The translations under genes were made by a program, and so were the position numbers. Shown here one piece after another: positions 27,424 through 35,882 of a stretch of DNA of 64,000 nucleotides. Source of the stretch: Phreatobacter sp. (lineage in GTDB: Bacteria > Pseudomonadota > Alphaproteobacteria > Rhizobiales > Phreatobacteraceae); contig NZ_JALHMP010000009.1 in NCBI RefSeq assembly GCF_022843985.1, forward strand, positions 62,001 to 126,000. Direction: 5' to 3'. The notes beneath the pieces were generated by a model, which ran no database searches, had not been told where the DNA came from, and saw only the letters and a program-made list of their open reading frames with translations. The number at the start of each line of letters is the position of its first letter. The stretch's first letter is position 1.

Positions 27424-28131
27424 ATGACCCCCTCGTCCCTGACCCTCTTCGCCGGCATCCTGATGGGATTGGCCTCCAGCCTGCATTGCGCGGGCATGTG
27501 CGGCAGCATCGGCTCGGCCCTGATGCTGACCGTGCACCCGGACGGCGATGCGCGGCAGCGGGCGCGCATGCTGCTTGTCACGCAGCTCGGCCGCGTCCTC
27601 GCCTATGCGGTCGCCGGCGGCATTCTCGGCACCTTCGGGTCGGGGATCGCCGGTGCCTTCGACCAGACGGCGGCCTACCGCGTCCTGCAATGGGCAAGCG
27701 CGGTGACCCTGGGCTGGATCGGCCTGTCCACCGCCGGCCTCATTCCCTCGCTCGTCGCCTTCGACCGCCTGGCGGCCCCGGTGGGTACCGCGATGATGAC
27801 CATGACCTCCCGCCATCCCGGTTTCGGCGTCGGCGGGCCAGTGGCGCTGGGAATCGTCTGGGGATTCATGCCCTGTGCCATGGTCTATGGCGCCCTTTTC
27901 ACCGCCATGTTGGCCGGGACCGGGGCCGGCGGCGCGGCGCTGATGCTCGGCTTCGGCCTCGGCACCGTGCCGGCGGTGATGGCCAGCGCCATGGGGGTCG
28001 CGACATTGAAGAGCCTCGGCCGCCATCCGGCGGCTTCGATGGCGGTCGGCCTCGCGATCACCGCCTTCGCCGTTGCCTCGGTGCTGATCGGACCGGAGGG
28101 CGGAATCCTATGCCTGCCGGCCCTCCGTTAG
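27424..28131 (+). CDS. Sulfite exporter TauE/SafE (UreH-TM) family membrane protein
   Basis: A 235-residue protein with six hydrophobic segments in two repeats. The motif LASSLHCAGMCGSIGSAL and the second-half FMPCAMVYGAL are marks of the UreH/DsbD-like transmembrane family often annotated as TauE/SafE. Members are commonly encoded next to ccoI/ccoS and fnr in proteobacteria, where a role in copper or thiol handling for cytochrome oxidase assembly is suspected. It starts 15 bases after hemN, so it is probably cotranscribed with it under FNR control. The exact substrate is unknown. Confidence 0.8.
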   Translation: MTPSSLTLFAGILMGLASSLHCAGMCGSIGSALMLTVHPDGDARQRARMLLVTQLGRVLAYAVAGGILGTFGSGIAGAFDQTAAYRVLQWASAVTLGWIGLSTAGLIPSLVAFDRLAAPVGTAMMTMTSRHPGFGVGGPVALGIVWGFMPCAMVYGALFTAMLAGTGAGGAALMLGFGLGTVPAVMASAMGVATLKSLGRHPAASMAVGLAITAFAVASVLIGPEGGILCLPALR

Positions 28132-28195
28132 TCTGGCAGCCCTGCTTCATTTCGCCTGTTTGCGCCGCAGCCGGGGATAGTCGACAGTGCCGGCC

Positions 28196-29992
28196 ATGGA
28201 GCCGCTTGTCGATCCCCGCCGCGGTGATGCCGAAGACGACGCGTCGAGCCCGGCGACCCGTTCCTTCATCAAGCTTGCAGGCTCGCTCTTCGCCGAGATC
28301 AGCCTGCCCAAGCTCGTTTTCGCGTGGACGAGCCTCATCCTGGTGCCGGGCCTGCTCCTCGGTGCAGCGCCGCTGGTCGTTACCGGCTGGGTCGATACGC
28401 TGTCGGGCCGGATCACCGCCCTGGCCGGGTTCAGTTCCGTGCTCCTGCTGCTGCTGGTGGCCGTCGTCGGCTGGTTTGGCTGGCGTCCGCTGTTCCGCTC
28501 GGCGGAGCGCAGTTTCTGGTCGCTCAACGCGCTGGCCATCCAGCCGGGCTATGCCACGAGCCGTGAGGCGCTGCGCCATGTCGTCGAGCGCTTCTCGCCG
28601 CGGGCGACGCTGCCCGAAGGCCGCGCGCGGCTGAGGTCGCTGTCCGCCATCGGCGCGGCCGCCCTGCTCGCGGTTACCGCCATCGGCGTCATCCTGCTCG
28701 TCTGGCCCTCAACCCGCTGGACGGCAGATTTCATCGATTTCGCCCGGCCCAACCGGCTCGTCCGGCCGGCCCTCGCCAATGCGATCGTCCTGGTGGCGGT
28801 CTACATGGCGATCGCCTCGATCAGCTGGGGCTATGCCGATTCGACCATGGCGCCGCCCGCCGATCTTGAGGCCTTCGACCTGCCGGCGATGGGCGGGCGG
28901 TCATGGCGGGTCGTCCATCTTTCCGATCTGCACATCGTCGGAGAACGCTACGGTTTCCGCATCGAATGCGGGCGCAGGGGGCCGCGCGGCAATGGCCGTC
29001 TGGTGCGGATCCTGGACAGGCTGGCGGCGCTCCACGCCGCCGAACCGCTGGACCTGATCATGGTGACCGGCGACACGACGGATGCCGGCCGTTCGGCGGA
29101 ATGGGCGGAGTTCCTCGACCATGTCTCGCGCCACCCGGAACTTGCGGCGCGGATGCTGCTGCTCCCGGGGAACCACGATCTCAATATCGTCGACCGGGCC
29201 AATCCCGCCCGGCTCGACGTCCCGTTCAGCCCGTCCAAGCAGTTGCGGCGGCTGCGCACCCTCTCCGCGATGGTGACGATCCAGGGCGACAGGGTGCGGC
29301 TCCTCAACCGGGATCGCGGCGTGCTCGGCCAGACGCTCGCGGCGGCGGCCGGGCGCAAGCAGGAGCTCATCCAGGCGCTTGCCGAGACGGCCTCGCTGGG
29401 ATCAGCCGTGCATTTCGCCACCTTCTGGGACAATCTCTTTCCGCTGGTCCTGCCGCCGGCGACCGATGACGGTCTCGGCGTCATCCTGCTCAATTCCAAT
29501 GCCGAGACGCATTTTTCCTTCACCAATGCTCTGGGGCTCGTGTCGCACGAGCAGGAGGCCGCCCTGGCGGCGGCGATCCGGCAATATCCGCGGGCGTCGT
29601 GGATCGTCGCCCTGCACCATCATCTGATCGAGTATCCCCGGCCCGCCCGCGCCTTCTTCGAACGGGTGGGGACGGCGCTGGTCAACGGCAGCTGGTTCGT
29701 CCGCCAGCTCGATCCGCTCGGGGAGCGGCTGGTCGTCATGCACGGCCATCGCCATGTCGACTGGATCGGCCAGTGCGGTCAGGTGCGCATCATTTCGGCA
29801 CCGTCGCCGGTCATGATTGCCGACGAGTCGGCGCCGAGCGTCCTCTACCTCCACCGGCTCTCCTCCGGCGCGGGCGCAGGTCCCCGCCTGCGGCTCGCCG
29901 AGCCCGAACGGATCATCGTCCCACCGGAGGCGCCGTCCCTGGCCTCGGACTGGCGTGACGCGGCCGGAACCAGACGGGCGGGACGGCGCTAG
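28196..29992 (+). CDS. Membrane-anchored metallophosphoesterase
   Basis: About 598 residues. The N-terminal third carries several membrane segments (for example LVFAWTSLILVPGLLLGAAP, VLLLLLVAVVGWFGW, AIGAAALLAVTAIGVILLV). The rest is a calcineurin-like phosphoesterase with all five metal-binding blocks: LSDLHI, VTGDTTD, LPGNHDLN, ALHHH and MHGHRHVDW. It probably hydrolyses a phosphoester at the cytoplasmic face of the membrane; homologues include lipid and nucleotide phosphatases, and the substrate cannot be deduced. A GTG nine bases upstream is an alternative start. No operon partner is evident. Confidence 0.82.
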   Translation: MEPLVDPRRGDAEDDASSPATRSFIKLAGSLFAEISLPKLVFAWTSLILVPGLLLGAAPLVVTGWVDTLSGRITALAGFSSVLLLLLVAVVGWFGWRPLFRSAERSFWSLNALAIQPGYATSREALRHVVERFSPRATLPEGRARLRSLSAIGAAALLAVTAIGVILLVWPSTRWTADFIDFARPNRLVRPALANAIVLVAVYMAIASISWGYADSTMAPPADLEAFDLPAMGGRSWRVVHLSDLHIVGERYGFRIECGRRGPRGNGRLVRILDRLAALHAAEPLDLIMVTGDTTDAGRSAEWAEFLDHVSRHPELAARMLLLPGNHDLNIVDRANPARLDVPFSPSKQLRRLRTLSAMVTIQGDRVRLLNRDRGVLGQTLAAAAGRKQELIQALAETASLGSAVHFATFWDNLFPLVLPPATDDGLGVILLNSNAETHFSFTNALGLVSHEQEAALAAAIRQYPRASWIVALHHHLIEYPRPARAFFERVGTALVNGSWFVRQLDPLGERLVVMHGHRHVDWIGQCGQVRIISAPSPVMIADESAPSVLYLHRLSSGAGAGPRLRLAEPERIIVPPEAPSLASDWRDAAGTRRAGRR

Positions 29993-30145
29993 AGCGCCAA
30001 GGCCCACGCCGGTCGCAATGGCTGTGGAGCACCTTCGCCGGCTGAGGCCTAACCCTTTCGTGATGGCGCCGATGGGTCTAGTGATTGACCCGGGCATCGC
30101 GGTCCTGTTCAGTAAAATGCAGTTTTTCCAAGCGTTTCCGAGATC

Positions 30146-31666
30146 ATGACACGGCCAGGCACCGCTATCTCACGCAGCTGGCGCCGCCGGGTAGGCTTGG
30201 CCGTCGCGTTCGGGTCGCGGTCCCTGTCCCTGGTGCCGGTCGCCCTCGCTCTTGGTCTTGCAGGCTGCGCCGTCGGGCCCGACTACCAATCCCCGACACC
30301 CGCTCTGTCGGCCAACCATGCCAATGCCCGTCATGCGCGCCCGATCCGGCCGGGGGAGCTCACGGACTGGTGGAAGCGTTTCGGCGATCCGACACTGAAC
30401 CATCTGATCGACGAGGCTGTGGCGGCCAATCTCGACGTGGCCGCTGCCAAGGCGCGCATCCGCGAGGCGCGGGCGACGCGGGTGCAGATCGGTGCGGGCC
30501 TTTTCCCGCAGGTCAATGGCGGGGCCTCGTCCTCGCATGCGCGGTCGAGCGCCTCCGCCTCTGGCGTCAATATCACCTCCAACCTCTATCAGGCCGGCTT
30601 TGACGCCAGCTGGGAGCTCGATCTCTTCGGTGAGACGCGGCGCGGCCTTGAAGCGGCGGACCGGGGCGTGGAGGCGGCGGAGGAGAGCCTGCGCACGACG
30701 CTTCTGACCCTCGTCGGCGACGTCGCCCAGAACTATGTCGAGGCGAAGGGATTCCTCGCCCGCGCCAGCTTCGCGCAGCGGACGGTGGCGATCCAGCGGC
30801 AAACCGCGGCGCTGACGCGTGCGAGGTTCGAGGCCGGTGCCGCCTCGGCCGTCGACGTCGCCAAGGCGACGGCTTTCGCCAGCAGCACCAGCGCCAATAT
30901 CCCGACCCTGGAGACCGCCTTCTCGGCCGCTGCCCACCGGATCGGCGTGCTGATCGGTCGGGAGCCGGCCGCGGTCGTCGCCCTGCTGCGGCGCAGCGCG
31001 GTCATTCCCGCACCGCGCCACAATCTGCCGCCCGGCGTCCCCGCCGACGTGCTGCTGCAGCGGCCCGACGTACGTCTGGCCGAGCGGCTCCTCGCCCAGT
31101 CCACGGCGCGGATCGGGCAGGCGGAGGCGGCGCTCTATCCCAGTGTCTCGCTCACCGGCTCGCTGCGCACCAGCGGCATCCGGATCGGCGATCTCGGCAA
31201 TGGCTCGTCGCTCGCCTGGTCCTATGGGCCGTCAGTGACGATCCCGGTCTTCAATGCCGGGCGGCTCCGGGCCGCGGTCGAGGTGGCGGAAGCCCAGCGT
31301 GACCAGTCCTATGCGGCCTTCCACCAGGCGGTCCTGTTCGCGCTCGAGGACGTGGAGAACGCCCTCGTCGGTCTCGCCCAGCAGCGCATCCGCTACCAGA
31401 GCCTGGCGACCGCCGTGCGCAATTACCGCGAGGCCGGCCGCCTCGCCCGTATCGTCTATGGCCAGGGGGCGTCGAGCTTCCTCGAGGTGCTCGATGCCGA
31501 GCGCTCCCTCTACGATTCGGAGGATTCGCTGCTGCAGAGCCAGGTCCTGATCGCCACCCGTTTCATTGCGCTGGGCAAGGCGCTCGGCGGCGGGCCGGGC
31601 GGCGTTATCGATGTGGCGCGGCCGCTCGTCGTCGACGGCGAGAGGGGTCCCAGGCTTGCCCGCTGA
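30146..31666 (+). CDS. Outer-membrane efflux lipoprotein, NodT/OprM family
   Basis: A 506-residue outer-membrane factor of tripartite efflux pumps. It has a lipoprotein signal peptide ending LGLAGCAVGPDYQSP (lipidated Cys), two OEP domains with long helical-hairpin regions, and family motifs FDASWELDLFGETRR, VLLQRPDVRLAERLLA and FLEVLDAERSLYDSE. No membrane-fusion protein or RND pump is next to it in this window, so it is an orphan that must pair with a pump encoded elsewhere. The stretch from 29993 to 30145 shows no convincing feature. Confidence 0.9.
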   Translation: MTRPGTAISRSWRRRVGLAVAFGSRSLSLVPVALALGLAGCAVGPDYQSPTPALSANHANARHARPIRPGELTDWWKRFGDPTLNHLIDEAVAANLDVAAAKARIREARATRVQIGAGLFPQVNGGASSSHARSSASASGVNITSNLYQAGFDASWELDLFGETRRGLEAADRGVEAAEESLRTTLLTLVGDVAQNYVEAKGFLARASFAQRTVAIQRQTAALTRARFEAGAASAVDVAKATAFASSTSANIPTLETAFSAAAHRIGVLIGREPAAVVALLRRSAVIPAPRHNLPPGVPADVLLQRPDVRLAERLLAQSTARIGQAEAALYPSVSLTGSLRTSGIRIGDLGNGSSLAWSYGPSVTIPVFNAGRLRAAVEVAEAQRDQSYAAFHQAVLFALEDVENALVGLAQQRIRYQSLATAVRNYREAGRLARIVYGQGASSFLEVLDAERSLYDSEDSLLQSQVLIATRFIALGKALGGGPGGVIDVARPLVVDGERGPRLAR

Positions 31667-31678
31667 GGCCGCCGCGGC

Positions 31679-31792
31679 TCAGACGAACGGCACCGAGACG
31701 CTGCCGAGCGGGCCGAAACCGGCCTGCAACGTGTCGCCCTTCGCCGCCCGGACCAGCCAGGTGAAGGAGGCGGAGGCCTCCGACGTCTGAGG
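31679..31792 (-). pseudogene. 3' relic of a 2-keto-4-pentenoate hydratase-like gene
   Basis: Reading the minus strand to a TGA at 31679 gives a C-terminus ASFTWLVRAAKGDTLQAGFG followed by PLGSVSVPFV. This resembles the final 30 residues of MhpD/HpaH-type 2-oxo-acid hydratases (pattern SFT-x-V-x-x-x-x-GDT-x-x-A-x-x-G-x-x-GS-x-S). Upstream, the frame runs into the end of the dioxygenase gene with no start and no rest of the domain, so only a tail is left. It lies directly behind the ring-cleavage dioxygenase, where a hydratase would fit a catabolic operon. This is inferred from a short match. Confidence 0.4.
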
Positions 31793-31848
31793 CCGCAGGG
31801 TTGCGAAGGCTGCGCGACCGACCGTCCGGCGATCCAGTGCCTCCGGCG

Positions 31849-32712
31849 TCAGGCAGCCGAAGGCTTCAGCCCGAAGGCGTGTTGAAGCAACTGCCAGGCC
31901 GGCGGCGCCTCAGACCCGTCGGGATAGGCACCGCCGGCCTTTTCCGTCAGCGTGGCGACCAGGCTCTCCTTGACGCCGAAGACGGCATCGCTCGCGAGCC
32001 AGGGATCGCCCGGCATGAACAGATGCGTCACCAGCGTCTCGTGGCCGGGCGCCGCGATGCGGAAATGGATATGGGCGGGGCGCATCGGATGGCGTTTCGT
32101 CGCTTCGAGCAACTGGCCGACCGGACCGTCATGGGGGATCGGATAGCTCGACGGCACGATGGTGCGGAAGCCGAACCGGCCGTCGGCATCGGTGATGAAG
32201 CGGGCGCGAAGCGAGGGCTCTTCGGTGCCCTTCTGGGCATCGTAGAAACCCTCGTCGTCGGAATGCCAGATGTCGACCGCCGCCCCGGCGATGGGGGCGC
32301 CCCCAGACGAGGCGACCGTGCCCGCGACGAAGAGGCGTTCGCCCGGCTCATCCGCCGCGATGTCGGCGCCATAGGGTGTGACGCGGTGCTCGCCGAGATA
32401 GAAGGGGCCGAGCACCGTCGTCTCGGTGGCGCCATCCGGCATGCGGTGATTGATCGCGTCGACCAGCATGGAGATGCCGAGCACGTCGGAGAGCAGGATG
32501 AATTCCTGCCGCTTGTCGTCGCACATGTGGCCGGTGCGGGTGAGAAAGCCGATGGCGGCGATCCATTCCGCTTCGGTGAGCTCCACCTCCTTGACGAAGG
32601 CATGGGCATGGCGGACCAGCGCCTGGACCACCTGTTTCAGCCGCGGCTCCGGACAGTCGGCGAAGCGGTTGACCACCGCGTCGGTGAGATTGTGCTCGTC
32701 GAAGCTCAGCAT
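31849..32712 (-). CDS. Intradiol ring-cleavage dioxygenase (hydroxyquinol/catechol 1,2-dioxygenase type)
   Basis: A 287-residue non-heme Fe(III) enzyme that opens aromatic diols between the two hydroxyls. The iron ligands are identifiable: Tyr157 (GFYDAQ), Tyr190 (VPSSYPIP), His214 and His216 (RPAHIHF). The N-terminal helical dimerisation domain (residues 1-100) and VLGPFYLGEH match the hydroxyquinol 1,2-dioxygenase subgroup better than plain catechol 1,2-dioxygenases, but the exact substrate is not certain. It follows the TRAP transporter genes (four bases after dctM), making it the last intact gene of the catabolic operon. Confidence 0.88.
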   Translation of the reverse strand: MLSFDEHNLTDAVVNRFADCPEPRLKQVVQALVRHAHAFVKEVELTEAEWIAAIGFLTRTGHMCDDKRQEFILLSDVLGISMLVDAINHRMPDGATETTVLGPFYLGEHRVTPYGADIAADEPGERLFVAGTVASSGGAPIAGAAVDIWHSDDEGFYDAQKGTEEPSLRARFITDADGRFGFRTIVPSSYPIPHDGPVGQLLEATKRHPMRPAHIHFRIAAPGHETLVTHLFMPGDPWLASDAVFGVKESLVATLTEKAGGAYPDGSEAPPAWQLLQHAFGLKPSAA

Positions 32713-32716
32713 GGCG

Positions 32717-34036
32717 TCACTTCACCAGGGCGGTGGCAAGGAAGGGGAAGAAGGCGATGAGCACCAGTCCGACACCCATGACCGCGAGATAGGGAATGGT
32801 CCCGGCGAAAATGGTCTCGATGCCCACTTTCGGGTCTCCCAGCGTTGCCTTGACGGTAAAGACCGAGATGCCGAAGGGCGGCGTCAGCAGTCCCATTTCG
32901 ACGGCGATGATGGTGACGATGCCGAAATGGATGAGATCGAAGCCCATGGCCGCGGCGATGGGCGCCCCGATCGGCACCATGATCAGGAGGATCGAGGTGG
33001 AATCGAGGATCATGCCCATCAAGAGGACGACGATGACGAAGGCGAAGAGGAAGCCGTAGGGCCCGAGGCCGAGATGCTCGACGAAATCGCCGATGGCATT
33101 GGGTACGCCCGCCATGGAAAGCATGCGGGAGTAGAGGCCGGCGGCGATGAGGAGGAAGAGGATCGAGGCCGAGACGATGCCGGCCTCTTTCAGCACCCGC
33201 CAGAATTTCGGCCAGTCGAGCCGGCGGCGGACGAGGGCGATGACGAGGGCGCCGGCGGCTCCCACCGCCCCTGCCTCGGTCGGTGTGAAGAAGCCCGTAT
33301 AGAGGCCCCCGAGGATGAGCACGACGAGGCAGGCGATCGGCACGGACTTGGCCAGCATCTCGGCGGTGCCCATGGCAGGCGCGTCGTCCACGTCGGACTT
33401 GCCGGCATCGACGAAAATCTTGTGGGGCCAAAGCGTCGCATAGAGCCAGATCATCACCGTGAAGCCGAAGGCGATGATGAGGCCGGGGATGACACCGGCG
33501 ACGAACATCCGGCCGATCGAAACCTCGGCCAGGACCCCGTAGACGATCATCAGGAGGCTCGGCGGGATGAGCATGCCGAGAATGGCGGAGCCGGCGACCG
33601 TGCCTGTCGCGAAGCGCATGTTGTAGCCGTGGCGCACCATTTCCGGCACCGCCACCTTGGTGAAGACGGCGGCCGAGGCGATGGAGACGCCCGTCACCGC
33701 GGCGAAGACCGCATTGGCCGCCACCGTCGCCATGCCGAGCCCGCCGCGGATGCGCCGGAGCAGTGCCTGCGCCACCTCGAACGTGTCCTTGCCGACGTCG
33801 GATATGCTGACCAGCAACCCCATCAGCACGAAGAGCGGAATGGTGGCGAAGAGATAGTCCTGGATGCCGGAATAGGTGGCGAGCGCGGTGAAGCGGAAGG
33901 CGAGATCGACATTGTCGCGGATCAGCCAGACGCCGATCGCGCCGGTGCCGATGAGGGACAGGCCGATCGGCAGGCCGAGCAGGATCAGCGCCACCATGGC
34001 GCCGATGAGGACAAAACCGAGCGTGATGTCTTCCAT
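32717..34036 (-). CDS. dctM: TRAP transporter large permease, DctM family
   Basis: A 439-residue permease with about twelve membrane segments, which moves an organic anion using the ion gradient. Family marks include GLPIGLSLIGTGAIGVW, the motif LLGMLIPPSLLMIVYGV (as seen near residues 150-170), and LLTPPFGISVFTVKA in the C-terminal half. It sits seven bases or fewer from dctQ and the dioxygenase gene, so the substrate is probably an aromatic or heterocyclic acid broken down by the flanking enzymes (inference). Confidence 0.92.
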   Translation of the reverse strand: MEDITLGFVLIGAMVALILLGLPIGLSLIGTGAIGVWLIRDNVDLAFRFTALATYSGIQDYLFATIPLFVLMGLLVSISDVGKDTFEVAQALLRRIRGGLGMATVAANAVFAAVTGVSIASAAVFTKVAVPEMVRHGYNMRFATGTVAGSAILGMLIPPSLLMIVYGVLAEVSIGRMFVAGVIPGLIIAFGFTVMIWLYATLWPHKIFVDAGKSDVDDAPAMGTAEMLAKSVPIACLVVLILGGLYTGFFTPTEAGAVGAAGALVIALVRRRLDWPKFWRVLKEAGIVSASILFLLIAAGLYSRMLSMAGVPNAIGDFVEHLGLGPYGFLFAFVIVVLLMGMILDSTSILLIMVPIGAPIAAAMGFDLIHFGIVTIIAVEMGLLTPPFGISVFTVKATLGDPKVGIETIFAGTIPYLAVMGVGLVLIAFFPFLATALVK

Positions 34037-34042
34037 GGCGGC

Positions 34043-34600
34043 TCAGCCCCCGGCCGGTTTGCGCCGGCCACCGATCTCGGCGACGAACAGCATGAGATAG
34101 GCGAGGGCCCCGGCGCTCCCGCCGAGAATGATGAGGGCGCGGAACGGCCAGGTCGGCACGGTGAACAGGCCCTGGACGCCGAAGAATTCGCGGGAGGCCA
34201 GTGAGCCCCACATGCCCGGCCAGGCTGCCCAGGCGACGAAGGCCATGACGGCTGCGCCGATCAGGAGGAACAGTGCCTCGATGGCCCGTCCGACGGCAGG
34301 ATGGCGGTGCAGCACGCCTTCGATCAGGAAATCCGCCCGCGTCATGCGCTTGCCATAGATGGTGGCGCCGATCTGCAGGAAGACGATGCCGACAATGGAA
34401 TGGGCGGCGATCTCCGAGACACCGGTGATCGGCATGGACAGGAAGGACCGCCCGATGACGTCGGCGCAGATGAGCAGCATCAGTCCGAAGGTCCAGACGG
34501 TGCCGATGGCGGCGAGGGCGTCGAGGATGAGGCGAACCGGATCAAAGGGCTGAGGGGCGCTCGCGCGCGCCAGCGCCGAGACGTCGATGTCGTCGGCCAT
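34043..34600 (-). CDS. dctQ: TRAP transporter small permease, DctQ family
   Basis: A 185-residue membrane protein with four hydrophobic helices and the DctQ motif DVIGRSFLSMPITGVSEIA. It forms the membrane complex with DctM and receives ligand from the periplasmic DctP. Gene order dctP-dctQ-dctM on the minus strand is standard. The N-terminal 25 residues are polar. Nothing unusual is seen. Confidence 0.9.
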   Translation of the reverse strand: MADDIDVSALARASAPQPFDPVRLILDALAAIGTVWTFGLMLLICADVIGRSFLSMPITGVSEIAAHSIVGIVFLQIGATIYGKRMTRADFLIEGVLHRHPAVGRAIEALFLLIGAAVMAFVAWAAWPGMWGSLASREFFGVQGLFTVPTWPFRALIILGGSAGALAYLMLFVAEIGGRRKPAGG

Positions 34601-34684
34601 TCAGGTCTCTCCAGGCGGCCTCGGAAGGAATGCGGGTGCGGTCCGGGCGCCGGCGGGGTGCCGGCGCCCGGGATCGTGGTCGGC

Positions 34685-35764
34685 TCAGGCCGAGGCTTCG
34701 CGGTCCCAGTCGCGGCCCGGCGTCTGGCCGGCGGCACGGATGGCGGCGAAATAGGCCCTCAGCACGTCGCGCGCGGCCGGGCCGGAACTGTCGGCCCAGG
34801 TCTTGGCGATGTTCGGCAGGCCGGTGATCCAACGCTTGCGCTCGGCATCGGCGAGTGTGGTGATGATCGAGCCCTTGGCGACCATCTCCTTCTCTGCCGC
34901 ATCGATGCGCGAGGACACGTCCGCAATGTGCCTCTGCGTGGTGATCTTGCCGGCATCGGCGATGGCCTTCTGGAAGGCGGCCGGCCAGCGGTCATGACGC
35001 TGCTTGTTGGCGGCGATGCCACCCACATACATGGCGCCGGTGTCGCATTTGGTCACGTATTTCGCGACCTCGTAGACGCGGGTCGGCAGGATGCCGACGA
35101 AGAAGGAGAGCGCGCCTTCCGACACGCCGGTCTGGATGTCGGTGTAGTAGGTGGTCAGCGCGCCGTCGACCGGGGTGGCGCCGGTGCCGGTCAGCCAGTT
35201 GGCCGAGGTGCCCGGGGCCGAGATCTTGCGATTCCGCAGGTCGTCGAGGGTGCGGATCGGGAAGGTCGACCAGATGTGGTAGGTGTCGGTGATGAACGAG
35301 GAGAGCGGCACCATGTTGAGGCCGTTCCAGTTCTGCTTGATGGCCGGAACCGTCTCGTTCAGCGTGTCGAAGGTGCGGGCGATGAGGCCATGGTCGCCGG
35401 TGGTGAAGGGCGTGAAATAGCTGACATTCTGGAGCGGCATGGTGGAGCCTTCCCAGAGCGTGCCGACATAGCCGATGTCGGTGATGTTGTCGCGCACCGC
35501 CTCCATCGTGTCCTGGAACTTGTAGAGCGTGCCGCCATAGGCCTCGCGCCAGTTGACGCGCAGCTGGTTGCCGTTGTCGCGCAGGTGCTTCTCGACCTCC
35601 GGCTGGAAGACATTCTTCATCATCGAGACCCAGAAATTCTGGACCGGATGGCTCGCCGCGATGGTGACGTTGAGGGTCTGCTGGGCCGAGGCCCGGATGG
35701 AGAAGACGGGCAGCGTGGCCGCGCCGGCCGCGCCGGCCATGAATGTGCGCCTGGTGGTCGTCAT
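34685..35764 (-). CDS. dctP: TRAP transporter periplasmic solute-binding protein, DctP family
   Basis: A 359-residue extracytoplasmic receptor. The start at 35764 gives MTTTRRTFMAGAAGAATLPV, a twin-arginine signal peptide cut after ASA. The mature part has DctP motifs, including GTLYKFQDTMEAVRDNITDI and the ligand-Arg region ISAPGTSANWLTGTG. The upstream in-frame extension is not conserved, and AAAGGAAGG precedes the chosen ATG. It is separated by 118 bases from the molybdenum hydroxylase genes upstream and is probably in the same transcription unit. Confidence 0.9.
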   Translation of the reverse strand: MTTTRRTFMAGAAGAATLPVFSIRASAQQTLNVTIAASHPVQNFWVSMMKNVFQPEVEKHLRDNGNQLRVNWREAYGGTLYKFQDTMEAVRDNITDIGYVGTLWEGSTMPLQNVSYFTPFTTGDHGLIARTFDTLNETVPAIKQNWNGLNMVPLSSFITDTYHIWSTFPIRTLDDLRNRKISAPGTSANWLTGTGATPVDGALTTYYTDIQTGVSEGALSFFVGILPTRVYEVAKYVTKCDTGAMYVGGIAANKQRHDRWPAAFQKAIADAGKITTQRHIADVSSRIDAAEKEMVAKGSIITTLADAERKRWITGLPNIAKTWADSSGPAARDVLRAYFAAIRAAGQTPGRDWDREASA

Positions 35765-35882
35765 CGTCGTTCCTTCCTTTGGGGTCGAGGATCGCTGCGA
35801 TCCTCTGTTTCCTGCTGTTTTCGGCGGCCGGTTGCTCCGGCCTTTCGGTATCGGGGGACAGGCTATCACCGGCCCCCCAGGC

